A stretch of DNA of 64,000 nucleotides from Taxillus chinensis (GCA_023512835.1 CM042091.1:2614553-2678552); one strand, 5' to 3'; shown: positions 46,962 through 59,814, numbered from the stretch's first letter. Numbers and translations: made by a program. Notes: generated from the letters alone by a model not told the origin.

Positions 46962-48500
46962 CTATATAAAAAGCAATAAGTTTAAATACTTAAAAATGTC
47001 CATAAACTTTTTGAAATATCATAAATAACCTTTAATTCAAGATTACTAATATTATTTGGACTTTTTAGTAATTTGATTCAAGACCGAGTTTCACGTTTGT
47101 TATGTCAGAACTGAATTGTGCAAAGGTTTCTAATTCGGCGAATTGTGCTAGTTCCAATTTTGATTTGCCAGCTACTTGTTTCATGGCTTTAGTTTGAGCC
47201 GCGGATCATACTCTCAAACTTATTTTCAGAATTCTATTGCTACTTTTCAAAACAATGGACTCATAAATGCTTTCAAAAATTATTTCTATTTTTTTATTTT
47301 CAAATTTAAACCCAATTTTGACAAGTTATTTGAATATTTTTTTATACTTTTCCTCTATTTTATTATTTGAACCTACCATATTTTATTTTATATAATTTTT
47401 CATAAGACTTAATTTAAAAAATATACTTTTTTCAAAATATATTATCTATCATATCAAATAGAAATTATTTTTAAATTAAAATTTAACATGAATACCATTA
47501 GAATATAAAAACTAAAATTCATACCAAACATGCCCTATTAATATTCTCCCTAATTAATTTGGTCATGGCTAATAATTATTTTTTTTTTTGGCTAATGCTT
47601 TCTACAAAAACCAAATTATTTGCAAAATATTTATTTAACTTAGTTTTTAAAACTAAATTATTTAAGTATTAATTTGTAAATTATTATCTAACCTACCAAA
47701 TACCAATATATAAAGATGGATGCCACGTACAAGTCTCCTTTTACATAAGCATCTCATATACACCCGGCGGCCGGTAGTAATTTATTGGTTCTAATTAAAT
47801 CACATAATAATAATTTATTAGTTTTAATTAAATTATTAGTATAACCTCATCAAACCACTGAGTCAATAAAATACTATCATGTAAAAACAGATTTGTATAT
47901 ATATATTTTCCCATATATAAATACACCCCAATTTTCACATTCATATTATGCGGACAAAATCTCCAAATAAGGTCATCTGTTTTTCTTGATATATTATATA
48001 TATAGCAAATTATAGATTTTGAGTTGTTTTGAAAACAATTTATAAACCTCAACTAAATCATGGGGAACAGTTTGCCCCCTTCTATTAATGTTCATGCACA
48101 GAGGGGGCTAGCGAACAAATGTTTTTGATTTTTTGAAAAATGATTTACAAACTTGGACTAAATACCGGAACCAGTTCCCACCTATTCATGTATTCATGTA
48201 TAGGATTTGCTAATAAATCATATGATTTAACAAATATTTAGCCCAACCAAGCCGGTTGATTTACGTTTACCCCCCTTGTCGGTGCTAATGTACAAGGTAC
48301 TTGTCGGGGAAAAAAATAAAATAAAAAAATGAAAGCCCACCATGAGAAAACGAAAACAAAAACAATTACGAAATCGAAAACGACAACCTGCTGTTTTAGG
48401 TTGTCGTGCCCGTTTTATTTGGTGTTTGTACACCAAACATCGAACGGCTCTTGCGATCAACGTCTCCGTCGGCTTCAACGAATCAAAGACACCGAGCCAG
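43796..48500. other. Long AT-rich intergenic region
   Basis: No gene recognised. It contains a TTTA tract at about 46025-46065, a (TA)n run at about 46927-46959, and MITE-like text around 46205-46560 and 47400-47535. The latter ends CATACCAAACATGCCC followed by TATTA. Small open frames here are short and low complexity. Confidence 0.5.
47400..47535. mobile_element. Tourist-like MITE end
   Basis: The reverse reads TAGGGCATGTTTGGTATG and is related to the edge at 14270 and to the general GGGCATGTTTGG motif of PIF/Harbinger MITEs. The other end is not resolved; a candidate is AGGGGGTGGATGC near 46208. Confidence 0.35.
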
Positions 48501-48501
48501 A

Positions 48502-48556
48502 CAGAGGAAGGGAGAGAGGGAGAGAGGGAGAGAGAGAGAGAGAGAGGGAGAGAGAC
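48502..48556 (+). repeat. (GA)n-rich leader of the F-box gene
   Basis: Interrupted GAGAGG/GAGAGA repeats about 80-135 bp upstream of the F-box ATG. A typical plant 5' UTR microsatellite. Confidence 0.8.
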
Positions 48557-48637
48557 TCAGTGGTCTTCGATCCTCTGCGCCGCCACCTCACCGGAGGAAA
48601 AAATGAAAAAAAGAAAAGAAGGACGCGTCTCCAATCC

Positions 48638-48819
48638 ATGGCCTCTCAGTGGACACACTCCCACCAGATCATCTCCCGCCTCCCCCTCCATCAGATCATG
48701 ATCTACAGATCCGTATGCAGGCTCTTCCACGACCACCTCACCTGCTCCTTCCTCGACCTCAAACCTCATTGGTGCCCAGTCCTTACTGTCTCTCACCCAC
48801 CAAGCCATTGGGACTTCCT
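48638..48819 (+). CDS. F-box protein, first exon or truncated gene
   Basis: The ATG at 48638 opens a 60-codon stretch with an F-box-like segment near the N-terminus (MASQWTHSHQIISRLPLHQI, then RSVCRLFHDHL and SFLDLKPHW). F-box proteins link substrates to SCF ubiquitin ligases. The frame reaches a stop two codons after FL at 48821, but CCT|GTAAGT at 48817-48825 is a strong splice donor, so the exon probably ends at 48819 in phase 2. I could not find the next exon (kelch or other C-terminal repeats), so this may be a truncated copy. The GA-rich leader supports a transcribed promoter. Overlapping longer frames (48329 and 48342) are out of register with the F-box. Confidence 0.55.
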
Positions 48820-48885
48820 GTAAGTTCCTCATATTCTGGTTGATCTCTGTGTTGGTCCTGTTTTCTGTTTGTGTGGATGTAACAG

Positions 48886-48929
48886 AGACAAAAGGGCTTC
48901 CAATGGAAGAGATTGAGGTGAAGTTGAAG
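48886..48929 (+). pseudogene. Exon fragment resembling the C-terminal PETKG region of a sugar transporter
   Basis: Between an acceptor (TGTAACAG) and a donor (AAG|GTGAGA) lie 44 bases encoding ETKGLPMEEIEVKLK, the motif that follows the last membrane helix in MFS sugar transporters. No other transporter exon is visible. Spliced to the F-box exon it would be out of frame and stop within about 11 codons, so it looks like a stray exon rather than part of that gene. The similarity is short and could be chance. Confidence 0.35.
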
Positions 48930-49926
48930 GTGAGAAAAATCAAGTCTAATGAACATACACACACGTTACAAATGCAAGCAATTGTGTTGGAGATTTCAGT
49001 AGTAGGTGATCTTGAGTAGTATGAGATAAAATATAGAGAACAAGCCTGCTGCAGGAATGGAAACTAATTGAGTTGTAGTACTTCAAAACACCTTGCTAAC
49101 AGGTGCTCAAATTCAATATCAATGTTTCGAACATTCTCTCACTTCAATCAAAGAGAGATTGCACTACCTTGCAGTTCTTTACTATGGCTTTTTCCCTATG
49201 TGTATTAATTAGTATGCTCCTAAATCATAGTTGTCGTAAAGAATCTGACCATACTGGACCATCAACTTTACAAGTACCATCAAGTCCGGATCCGGACTCT
49301 TTCCTGCCCTTGCAGGCTTGCTTTCCAAGGATATCATGATTTATGTTTGCAGAACTGAGAAAACCTTTTTGGGGAGTAGAAACTGCAGAGAACATCTAAA
49401 TCCAAAATACTTATAGTCACATTCCCATATAGAAATCTCAGAACTGCAATGCCTTCATAATGAGTGAAGCCAGAAAAAAACGCAAAAAAGGGAAACACAA
49501 GAGACGGTAAGGCAGCACCCGAAAAAGAGGTGTAATACCAACCGGAAATTCTGGTATATGGCTTGCATTAAATGCCACCAAAGTACTGCTAAGTATAACC
49601 TTATATTCAAATACTTAAGTTGTGAACAAGAAGATGCAAGTGCGAGTCCAAGGTAAGTGAACCACCAAAAAAACATTTATGTATATTTCTAAATATCAAT
49701 GCTGACAATTCTATTTGAAAAAATAGGTGTGGTGTGGAAATAAAAATATCTGATGAAACTAGTGATATCAAAGCCGGTGTGGGTGGAGCAAAAGATGAAC
49801 ACTTTGTCTGTTTGCACAACACAACTCAAAGCAGAATACCGTTATGGTGAAAAGACAATGCAATTCTTTTGAGTTTCAATGATGGCCATAAGCCTCTGTA
49901 CAACACACAAAATCCTCAACGTATCA
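48930..49926. other. No gene recognised
   Basis: Mixed-composition sequence without a convincing frame or repeat family. It could be intron or 3' sequence of the F-box locus. Confidence 0.4.
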
Positions 49927-49999
49927 CTACTCTAGGAAACAATATCTTTATTCTGGGAAAGCAATACACAAGAATCACCAATATTTATAATTATAAGGT

Positions 50000-50061
<62 letters not shown>

Positions 50062-50190
50062 GGTTTGTTTTTTTGGTTTTTTTTTTTTTTTTTTTTTTTC
50101 CACCTCAAGTATCAGGGGGGGGGCTACTCTAGGAAACAATATCTTTATTCTGGGAAAGCAATTACTACAAGAATCAATTCCTAATATTTA
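49913..50190. repeat. 61-G and 23-T homopolymers between duplicated flanks (probable assembly scar)
   Basis: A run of 61 G (50000-50060) and, after a short spacer, 23 T (50077-50099) lie between two copies of the same sequence. The 39 bases at 49927-49965 recur exactly at 50124-50162, with looser similarity on each side. Homopolymers of this size between overlapping ends suggest a badly closed gap, though a real local duplication is possible. Confidence 0.75.
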
Positions 50191-50339
50191 CATAATCCAT
50201 TAATGTGTATATAATTATTAAGAATAGATATGTTAGATAATTGATTCACAAATGATTTATTTTCCTTTGACAGTCTATAGTAAGATACAAAATTACTCAT
50301 ATGAGATATTTAAGTTTGGAACTAAGAACAAGTTTATAA

Positions 50340-51950
50340 ATTACTTTAGGTATTCCTCTTGTAACACGGTTGGGTAGCACTTTCAAGTGGGATTCAGAAT
50401 TTACCTAAGGTTCAAATATGGAATTAACTTGAGAGAGTAATTGGTTACATGGTATCTCATTAAGGGGTGAAGTTGGAACTTCGTGACTGCTCTTGTGGCA
50501 TTTGTAATACTGGTTTTAGAGATGTAGGTAGAACTACTCCCTTATTATCCTAGTTATTCTCATCTTTATTTTCCTCATTTTCATTTAACTTATGTGGAAG
50601 GTCATTATTTTTCTCGTTTGGACATTCCCCATTATTATCCAAGTTGTCATTGAAGTAATTTAGAATTTAAAATTCATTATTTATATTCCCCCCCCCCCCC
50701 CCCCCTAAAGTGAAGATTCGGAAATAAAATAATACATATTTGTTTCATGAAATACCACATCAAGAGTACTATATAGCTTACGAGAAGAGGATGATAATAC
50801 CGATAACCTTTTTTATGTAAGGCATAGCCCATAAATAAGGTTCAGGTTTATATCTTATAGGTTTATGTTGGTGCACAAAGGCTACATAACCAAATATTCG
50901 AGGTAGTAGGTTTGAGATAGTAAAAGTACGTACAACCTTCATAAGGTAAGTTGTAGTTATAATGGCTTTACCTTCCTAATGAATAGGTATGTGAACTCTT
51001 AATAAGAAAACACATATAACTTCAATAAGATAATAATTTTTCTACTCCAATACTCTATTTTGTTGTGGGGAGTAAGGACAAGTAGTCTAATGAGTAATTC
51101 CATATAACTGCAAATACTATTTCAAATCTTGATGAATAAATTCTCCATTATTATCGGGACAATGAACTTGTGTATGAGATTAATATTGAGTGGATATCAT
51201 GGGGTGAAACTTATAAAATGATGAGTTAACTTCATTATTAAATTTCTTTAGGCACACCCAAAATATACACATATATCATTAATAAAAGAAATTAACCAAC
51301 GTAAAGGAGTATTGGATGGACCCCAAACATTGAGTGTATTATCATAAATAGCATTGGACTTTTATTCATACTTATTGTAAATGAGACACATTGGCTTTTA
51401 GCTAATTAACAAGAATCACACTTGATATTTGAGGCAATTATCTTAGAAAACAATTATGGAAACAATTTTATCAAAAAGGTTCATGACCTGAGCATTTATG
51501 CCACAATCAAATTTCTAAATTCATGTCATATGTATCCATTGAAAAAACTTAAGCCAACTGACTAGAGCTAACAAACATTAGGTTGAGATAATAGAACCAA
51601 TTGTTTCTTGTGCGCAAACTTTCTTAAAAACACAAGAGTTAGCCTGAAAATCATGACATAAGATAAAGCATAGGTTATTTGCCTAATAAGTTATCTTTGA
51701 GGGAAAGTACAATCACAACAAAATTCACATTCAAATTATTTAGGAGAGACATCCTTCCCCAATGATTGAAGAGGCAGTATCATTGGTTGCAGACATTATC
51801 TGCTGAGGATATAATTATCATACCAAACAAAGTCAATCCTTTATGTGATCCAAATAGGCGAGTTTAGTCTGCAACCCGGTTGAAAACAAAGTCTGATTTC
51901 GGGTGTGTTTGCCATTGTTGAGGCTTCGATGAGCCACCATGGTCGACGGC
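50340..51950 (-). pseudogene. Decayed Copia pol (integrase region recognisable)
   Basis: The minus strand of about 51040-51240 still reads in pieces as the Copia integrase core: a DNNGEF-like block, then a run ending TTCPYSPQQNR, with stops and shifts between. The surrounding text (for example the pre-integrase part near 51400-51550) behaves the same way. It is not the same family as the young Copia at 38244, and no LTRs were found. A C-tract interrupts at about 50688-50705. Confidence 0.6.
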
Positions 51951-52079
51951 TCTAAACAAAGCGATCAGTTTCGCCATTTAATGTTGCTCTGCGAATGGCG
52001 TCACAACTTACATATGCATAGTCTCTTTAAGTTCAATTGTTTTGTCCTTTTACAGTGAACCATGCGTGTTTTACGGTGC

Positions 52080-52500
52080 TGGTCGGTTGTTTTAGCTCCG
52101 TTATTATTTTAAAAATTGGGACGGTGACTTTCCCTTGCATGTACAGTGCGGTCAAATGTGCAGACACTACCAATTGCTTTTGGTAGTTTTAGGTTAATAT
52201 AAGACAAAATTTTAAAATATATAAAAATATTTAAAATACATTAAATCAATTGTTTTAAACACGTGTATTTTAAATCTATATATATACACCCATGGACAGA
52301 GTGCGGTGTCAGTACTTTTAGCCTCGTTTTTGTTTTTTGGTATTTTAAAAACTTTTTTAGTGTATATATACATATCCGCACCCTATCACACGTGTAGTTT
52401 ATGCTTTTAGCCTCGTTTTTGTTTTTTTGGTTTTTTAAAAACGTTTTTATTTTTAAAATTTGGCACAGTGCCTTTCCCTCGCCCGCATGTACAGTGCAAT
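52080..52500 (+). repeat. Degenerate tandem blocks
   Basis: TTTTAGCCTCGTTTTTGTTTT occurs near 52317 and again near 52408. CCTTGCATGTACAGTGC near 52133 is echoed by CGCCCGCATGTACAGTGC near 52481. These mark an irregular tandem duplication of non-coding sequence. Confidence 0.5.
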
Positions 52501-52514
52501 GTTTAACTTAAGGT

Positions 52515-53095
52515 GCTCTTAACAAGATTTATTTATTATCGTATCTTATTCCGTCTAAGTAGTGGATGATAAAATTTTAAAACTATATTTTGACTCATGT
52601 ATAAGTAAGATGGGATATATATTTCATCCTATAGCCGGGTTAACGGGGGAGGCTTCATCCGATCACTCTCCGTTATCAACTTTTATTGATCTTTCTTAAT
52701 ATAATTTTGCCTTTTAGAGGCTTTACAAAGCAGTTGATAAAGGTGATTAGGATTTTATTGGGAGCAAAATCAACCTATTATTGCCTCCTGTCCCCGCTTA
52801 GGCAGTAGATCAAATTTTAAAATTGTATCTCATTTCATATGTAGGTGGGGTAGGATATATCGTTCTTTAATGTGTTTGGGAATGAGGTTTCATACACCTA
52901 TATCTTGTTATCGCTTTTTATTAGATCTGTCCATATCAATAATTTTGGCTTAAATCAAATTTCTATATTATTTTTAATAAAAAATAATTTAATTTTAAAA
53001 TAATAAATACCATTCAAAAATATTTAAAATATTATAAATTTATAAATAAAAATTATTAAAATTAGGCGGGATACCCCGCTACCTATTATTACGCA
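52515..53095. repeat. GC-patterned dispersed repeat, copy 2 (degraded)
   Basis: Collinear with 43053-43795 but with many C-to-T and G-to-A type changes, so it looks older and AT-shifted. It ends GGCGGGATACCCCGCTACC. Confidence 0.6.
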
Positions 53096-53345
53096 ATTAC
53101 ACACACACATATATTTATAATAAGAGTTTAGTTTTTTTGGTAATATTATATTTTAAAAAAATTAATTTTATTCGTGTTAAAAAATAATTATAAAAAGTAA
53201 ACTGGTAAATATTTAATAAATTATAATTTTAAAAGTATTATATGATTTAACAGTAAATAAAAATATTTCATAACTTATTGTCAAAATTGGTGAAGTATTA
53301 TGTCTTCTCTTGAACTAACAGCCAACCAGGCATGACACGAATTTA

Positions 53346-53696
53346 GAGCGTGTTTGGTATCTATTCTCGCGCGGAATACATTTTTTGTTTTTTAATACCA
53401 AAAATGCGTCTTTTTTTACGTGTGACATCTGTTTCGAAAACAAATTTTCAAAAACAAAATGTTTTTGAATGCCAAAAAACGAATACTTTACGCGTGTTTT
53501 TAATTTTTCAAGTTGTTTTCATTTTTGCACGATGAATCCCCTCGTGTGATGCCCCCACTGTAGCCTCGCGACCCCCCCCCCCCCAAATGAAAAACAACAA
53601 TCAAACGCCAAAAAAAGTTTTTGATGACAAATTTAAAAAATACGCGAGTATCAATTTTCAGAAACTGAAAACTGAGACGCGGTGTCAAACATAATC
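53346..53696. mobile_element. Tourist/Harbinger-like MITE (351 bp), TTA target duplication
   Basis: TTA at 53343-53345 and 53697-53699 flank ends GAGCGTGTTTGGTATC and (reversed) GATTATGTTTGACACC. A run of about 13 C lies at 53572-53584. No coding content. Confidence 0.6.
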
Positions 53697-53699
53697 TTA

Positions 53700-56441
53700 C
53701 AATTACAGCTCACAGGCCCAAAGCAAAAACCTCTCTCACACACAGTCTTATTTTTCAGTTTTGATTTTCTTCTTTAAAAAGAAAAAAACGATTTTTTTAT
53801 TAAATAATAGAAGAAAAAATCATGAGATTAAATGACGATGACATGAGCCTTTTGAACATGAATACTAACAACCGTGTGGAATGAGTATTCTAAATATATT
53901 TAAAATTATTTTTGATAAAGTAGCTTATAAAAGCAATTAGACACTTTTTTATAATTACAAAATAATTTTTAATGATCTTAAAAGACAAAAGTATTTATTA
54001 TTAGTAATTTTTTATAGTTATCAAATAGATTTTATATTCTGTTTATTTTATAGACAGAAATAGTCTTTAAGAATTATTATCAAACTGATCCTAGCTATGA
54101 CAATGGACAGCAGGGGTTTTGAACAGGCGTCTCATGTTTCAAGGGAACAGGTAAGAGTGAGACATTTTCCCAATTGAAAGTCGAAGATAGTCGATCGAGC
54201 AGTTGGGTTGCCTCAGTTAGGTCCAACGTACAGGACCAACCAAGCCTGCTCATCCCCCATCAGCTTCCACGATGTCCTCTACGATTCATTCATGAAATAT
54301 GGATCCGAGTATATATGATATATGAATCAGATATAACCAACCCAACAAATAAGCTCCGTTCTTCAATTACTTGGATCACTATCTACTGATCCAGTAATAC
54401 CTTACATGGTTGATATAGATAACTTAAGTGGCCTTGGGTGAATTAATATATGTATTTTGTTTTACCCAATCTAATGACCGGGGTTTTATATATAAAACTG
54501 AGGCCATGCATTTTGCATGGTTAATTAGTTTTACTATTTTAATGAGTACTTTTTTAGTAGGACGATTGACAGGGCCACGTGTGGATACGAACACCGCACA
54601 CCACACCACCAACATTTCCGGGGCCACATAAAAAACCAGACTTTGAAAAAGGAGTGGGTGAAGTAAAGAACAAAAGAAGATTGAAGAAAAAACAAAGAAG
54701 CACGAGGCAGTTTTTGCTGGCGAAAACAATGAGACAAAAGAGGTTGATGATGACCATCAAAAAACGTCATTGACAAACTGGACTAGCGTTGATAAAGGCC
54801 ACCAGAAACCAGTCATCTGAAAACGACTCGGTAATCGTGGCTGCGCGCGGATGGAAAAGCATGCAATTCTTGTGGTGCCAACCGATGCAGATGACTGCAG
54901 TTAACAGAAATTAAACCCTGCCATATATGAAAAAAAAGAGCAGAAAGAAAATATATGAAAAAAAGTATAAAAAAAAAAGGTGATTTTTTTTTATGATATA
55001 TATTATTACTTTTATCTCCCGTATTTAAGATGAAGAATTAAATGGATGAAGATATTTTTTAAAAAAATATCACTGTTTATTTTTTATTTTTCACATGTTT
55101 TTACTTATTTTTTATTTTTTATTGGCTTTGAGGCTGTCTCGATGGAGGTTTGAAGTTGCATTATTATCTAATAGTATAATGCTTTTGGGAGTCATTCATC
55201 CTATAATTTATCTAGTCTCTACCTTTTTAATTATGTAATTTTTTATTGTCCCTTACGTACCGGGTGATTTTTACTTGAATTCGGGTGTGAAAAGATTACA
55301 TATTTTTCTATGATATCGCTCTCTATGTAGTTGTTGGTGAAGGATTCCTATTGTATTCTATTTGTTTTTGTTTTGAAAGACTTTATGCCATTTTGTAACG
55401 TTTTGAAATAAACTAAAAGTCACTCAGAAGCGTTCAAATGTTTGATTCCAGAAGTCCTAATTTGTACGGTTCAATTGCTCTCTGAATTTGTAAGCAAACC
55501 AATGACCACCAAGAAATCTCATGGCTGTAGACGAAGGCATTAATAGAAGAGGAAGGATAAATGTATCCACCAAAACACTAAATGAATAATACTTTTTGAA
55601 CACTAGATATAATCTTCAATTATTTTAACTTTACGTGAAATTCTAAAAATATCAAAAAAAAAAAAAAAAGGAGGGTGCCGTGATCGTAGAGGCGGAGGAG
55701 GACGGCGCTATGGAGGAGACAACACCAAGCCTGATCCCGTCACGCTAGGAACTTGTGGGGGTGAACAGCGTAGGAGCTGCCGCTACAGGTCCCGCCGTTC
55801 CTGGACCAATCCATCCTGAAGGCCCGCGACCCGACCCGACCCGCCCAGAATAGACTTCTCCCACCACCACGAATTCGCATAGATCCAAGACGTGTCGGAC
55901 ACGGACACTTGATCTGTACGAAGTGCTGGAGGCGCTCAAGGAGGAGAACTTTCACAAACAAGGCGAGTGTGTTGATAACTTTCATGGGTGTAAAAAGAAA
56001 AAAGAAAAAAGAAAAAAAAAAGAGATGACTTTCTTATTTTTATTGTCTGCGATGTAGAAGATTTTCCTTATGAATCAATATGGCTCTTTCGGTTCAACTC
56101 AACTTCAAGAATCTAAATGGTGTGGCTGTTGGCTCAAGGTACACTTGTATGGAGAAAATCTATGGTCAGCTCGTGTTGTTGGACCGGTGTGTTACAATAG
56201 TAACACGCCATAAGCTTTGCATATCTTACTTCAGATAATGAGTTTAAAAAATAGATTTGAGTATTCGTCAAGAGTTTATATTTAAAAATAAAAATAATTA
56301 AAAAATTATTTCTAAAAATAATTACTTTATTAGAAAATAAGTGTATCAGATAGGTTTAAATTTTAAAATATGTTTTTGGAAAATAAAACCTTACAGCAGT
56401 AAATAAAACAGTTTATACCAAAACATAGTATAAGTGTCCAC
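53700..56441. other. Intergenic, with a GC-rich island at 55661-55960
   Basis: Mostly AT-rich and featureless. The island at 55661-55960 is strikingly GC-rich. Its plus strand begins with an Arg/Gly-rich stretch (RDRRGGGGRRYGGDNTKPDP) and later has LDLYEVLEALKEENF in another frame. This suggests a degraded gene fragment, but I cannot assign a family. Confidence 0.4.
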
Positions 56442-57748
56442 AGGGCCAGCCTTAAGGGGAGGCCCATGAGGCATTTGCCTAAGACACTAGTTTTAGCTAT
56501 TTGAGTGCACTCTTTTAGCTTAATATCTCATCTTTATCATCATCTTCAACAATCCAAATAGGACACTCATCGCACTCTCCCTCTTCGCCGCTCTAATACC
56601 AGACAAGAAGATTACAGCCTCGGTGAAGCTCCAATGCTACAAGCAAATCGTTGCACCAGCATCGCTCCAAAGCCAAATCGCTGCCTTTTAGTTTTCACCA
56701 TTGTGTATGAGGTTTCTCATGCGGCATCTTATGGGATTTCTATGGTAGCTTCTCCTTTGATGGTTGGACTTACTTTTATTTTTTGCAGTTGCTACAAAAA
56801 GAGTTAATAGACATAATCTATTATCTATGCTTGTGCTCTTTCAAATAATAAATTTATTCCTCTTGATCTAATTACACTTTTTCAAGACATAGGAATTAAT
56901 ATACCTATTGTTTTTTTCTTAATGAATCAAATATCTCTTTGTACGTGTTTATTTTGTTTTTTGTTTTTTGTGTAATAATAACTCTTTGGACACGATAGAA
57001 TTTAATGTTAATGTTGCATATACCAAAATTTCCTGTCTAATGTTAATGTTGCATATACCAAAATTTCCCATAATAATTCTTATTATTTTACCTATTTCCC
57101 AGTTGCATGAACCATCGGTCTGGATGGATGGAACATATGCTTATTAATTGCTTTTGGGATCTGTCATCTAAGAGAAAGAATTGTTACATCTGGTTATGCT
57201 AATTCATTGTAGGATTTTTTTTTTCCCGTAAAGCCTTTTTGGATTGGGGTGAATGGATATGAAAAGTAAAATGACCCCTATTTTTTGTCTGTTTCCTTCA
57301 ATCCTCTCAATTAAAAAGGCTCTGATATGTATAACTTCTTAATTTTGTAACAACAAAGATTTTTATTAACTTCCTAAAAATATTTAGGCTGATAATCGAA
57401 TGGATTATTGTAACTCTTTTTTAATTTATTAGTCTAGTTATATATGAAGACTATATATAATTAACTTTGAAAACTGCTTACATCCTCAAAAATAAAATGA
57501 GTGTTATTAAATAATGACATTTGTTCATGATTATGTTAGCTATCCATTTATATTTTTCTTGAGATTAAATATTATTAATGTATGTTTGTGAAACAATCTC
57601 TTAATTCTTTGGTGTATTTCTTCTAAATACATGTATTTCTCTTTCATGAATATAATGCAAATTTATTTTCATAAAAATTATTCTAGTTATTCTTAAGCAC
57701 TCTTTTATATGCTCGCCTAGGACACTCAAATTGTTAGGACTAGACCTA
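56442..57748. mobile_element. hAT-type transposon (1307 bp), non-autonomous, 8-bp target duplication
   Basis: AGTGTCCA occurs at 56434-56441 and 57749-57756, an exact 8-bp target duplication as made by hAT elements. The ends CAGGGCCAGCCTTAA and (reversed right end) TAGGTCTAGTCCTAA are imperfect inverted repeats, 10 or 11 of 15 matching. No transposase frame survives. The interior has a short GC-richer part (56560-56700), then AT-rich sequence. Confidence 0.8.
57003..57068. repeat. Two exact 31-bp direct repeats within the hAT element
   Basis: 57003-57033 and 57038-57068 are identical and separated by TGTC. A recent slippage-type duplication. Confidence 0.9.
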
Positions 57749-58426
57749 AGTGTCCATAACTCATTATTACTATATACTAAATGATTTAACAAAAATTCTT
57801 CTTTCCTTTAATTACTTGGAGTTCGAAAAGAAATTAAAATGGGTGAGCTCAAATAGTCCAATAATAATAAAGCAAGTATATTGAAGTTCATAAGAATATA
57901 ACATAAAACATGACATAATAAGATCATATCATAACATGGCATAAAAAAATTGAAAGATCAATTTATGTTTGGACAACATATCACGTCCCTGATTCCAGAG
58001 GACCAAAAGTAAGCATGTGACTTTTTTCATACTTGCACCTGAAGAGTCAAGGGATAAGTGATAAACACTTAAAGGAGACATATATAGCGGGTACTATTTC
58101 AATTTCCCTGTATAATCATACAACAAGGATATGGAGGTACTTCTTTCCCAATGGCAAACAACTAATTTCAAAAAATAAACGATATCAACATTAAATGAAT
58201 TACATTTCTCTTTAAAATATATTCAATTTAGTACAACTACCTACAAGCCCTTATTTGGAATAAAATTCAAGTAAATAGTAGCAAGTCAAATAAGTTTCAT
58301 ATATCAATAAAATAAAATAAGAATATCCACTAAGGAGCATAGTCCATAGCTAGCTTATATTAGCACCTGTAAAAAAACACATCAACAAGTAGGAATGAGC
58401 ACAAAGCTCAGTAGGTGAACTACTCT

Positions 58427-59814
58427 TGTAAGACCCGCAAAAATTTAAGCTCTTCCTTAAATAATAATAATAATGTCATTACTAAAAATAGTTAGAAAGA
58501 ATATTTTAGATATTATCACAGTAAAAATAAGTACCCACTATAGTCATTTAAGTAGCATGTGACTAGTAAGTAGCCATTAGAATAGTAACTAGCAGTTAGA
58601 ATAGTAACTAACCGTTAGAATAAGTAACTAATCGTTATGAATAGTATCCGTTTAAATTGTTATAAATAGGTATGAGTATGTAATAATGTTTTATAATATT
58701 ATACTTTATAGGTTTATAAAGTAAGAAGTCATGGAATATAATGTTATCTTACTTTATTGTTTATTGATTACGCAATTATATTATTTTATCCGTGTTAATA
58801 TTAAATACTTTATAAAAAATAAAATAATTTCTTATACATCATAAAAAGTTTAGATGCTATATATTCTGTCATTTAGTTTCTTAGACCAAATTACTATGAG
58901 TAAGTAAGTATTACAAGCCTTAACTTTACCAAAAGTATAAAACATAGGTAAGGCCCAAAAATTTGAATGAGGCAGATTCTGGAGGTCCCATTCAAAAATT
59001 CATAACTTGAGTTATACAGATCCAATTGACATGAAACCAAATCCCATTTATTCATTTATGACTTAGCTAAAACATATAGAAATTTCAGAATTTAATATGA
59101 AGCCAATCAATTCCTGAAGTTAAAATACTACACATAGGTTCAGTATGAACGGGTAAACATTTTAGTATGACTTCAAAATTCAATAACTTTTGTTATACAT
59201 ATGTAGAAATTATAAAATTGATACCCATTTGTAGATATTTGAGTTAGTAATGCAATACAATTGGCCGTTTGTCAAAAACTATAAAATTAAAAAAGTTATA
59301 ATTGAATTAGTAGGGAGTACACCAATGTGGACTTTTGATGCCGAAGGAACCTTCTAGGTTTAAAAGTCTTAAAACATTTTTAAATGGTAGGAGGAGATAA
59401 CCACGTTTTTAATAAGAGATAATATGAGGAAAATAAAGTATTATATATATTTTAAATAATTTAATTTAATGCCAAAGTCAAATTCGTACACTATTTTTCA
59501 TACTATTACACCTACCACCTTACCTATAAATAGCATGCCTCACTTCCCTTCTCAAGCACTCTTTCCATTCAAATAAGCCACAAAACTCTCCTCCAAATAC
59601 TCTCCAAAAAGTTTTATTAACACCCCAATAGTCCTCCAAGCCTTCTCTTCTCTCAATCTTCCTCTCACCCGTTGGAAGGTAAATATTTCAAGCATATATT
59701 AATCATGTTCTTGGAAGGCTAATCCTCCTCATACATATATATATTATGGATGGCCTTGCCCCTCAATATATATATGTATATTTATTAAATAATATGTATA
59801 TGTGTATATATATA

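Noticed and set aside
49869..50132. Frame encoding a poly-Gly stretch
   Set aside because: It is only the translation of the 61-G homopolymer.
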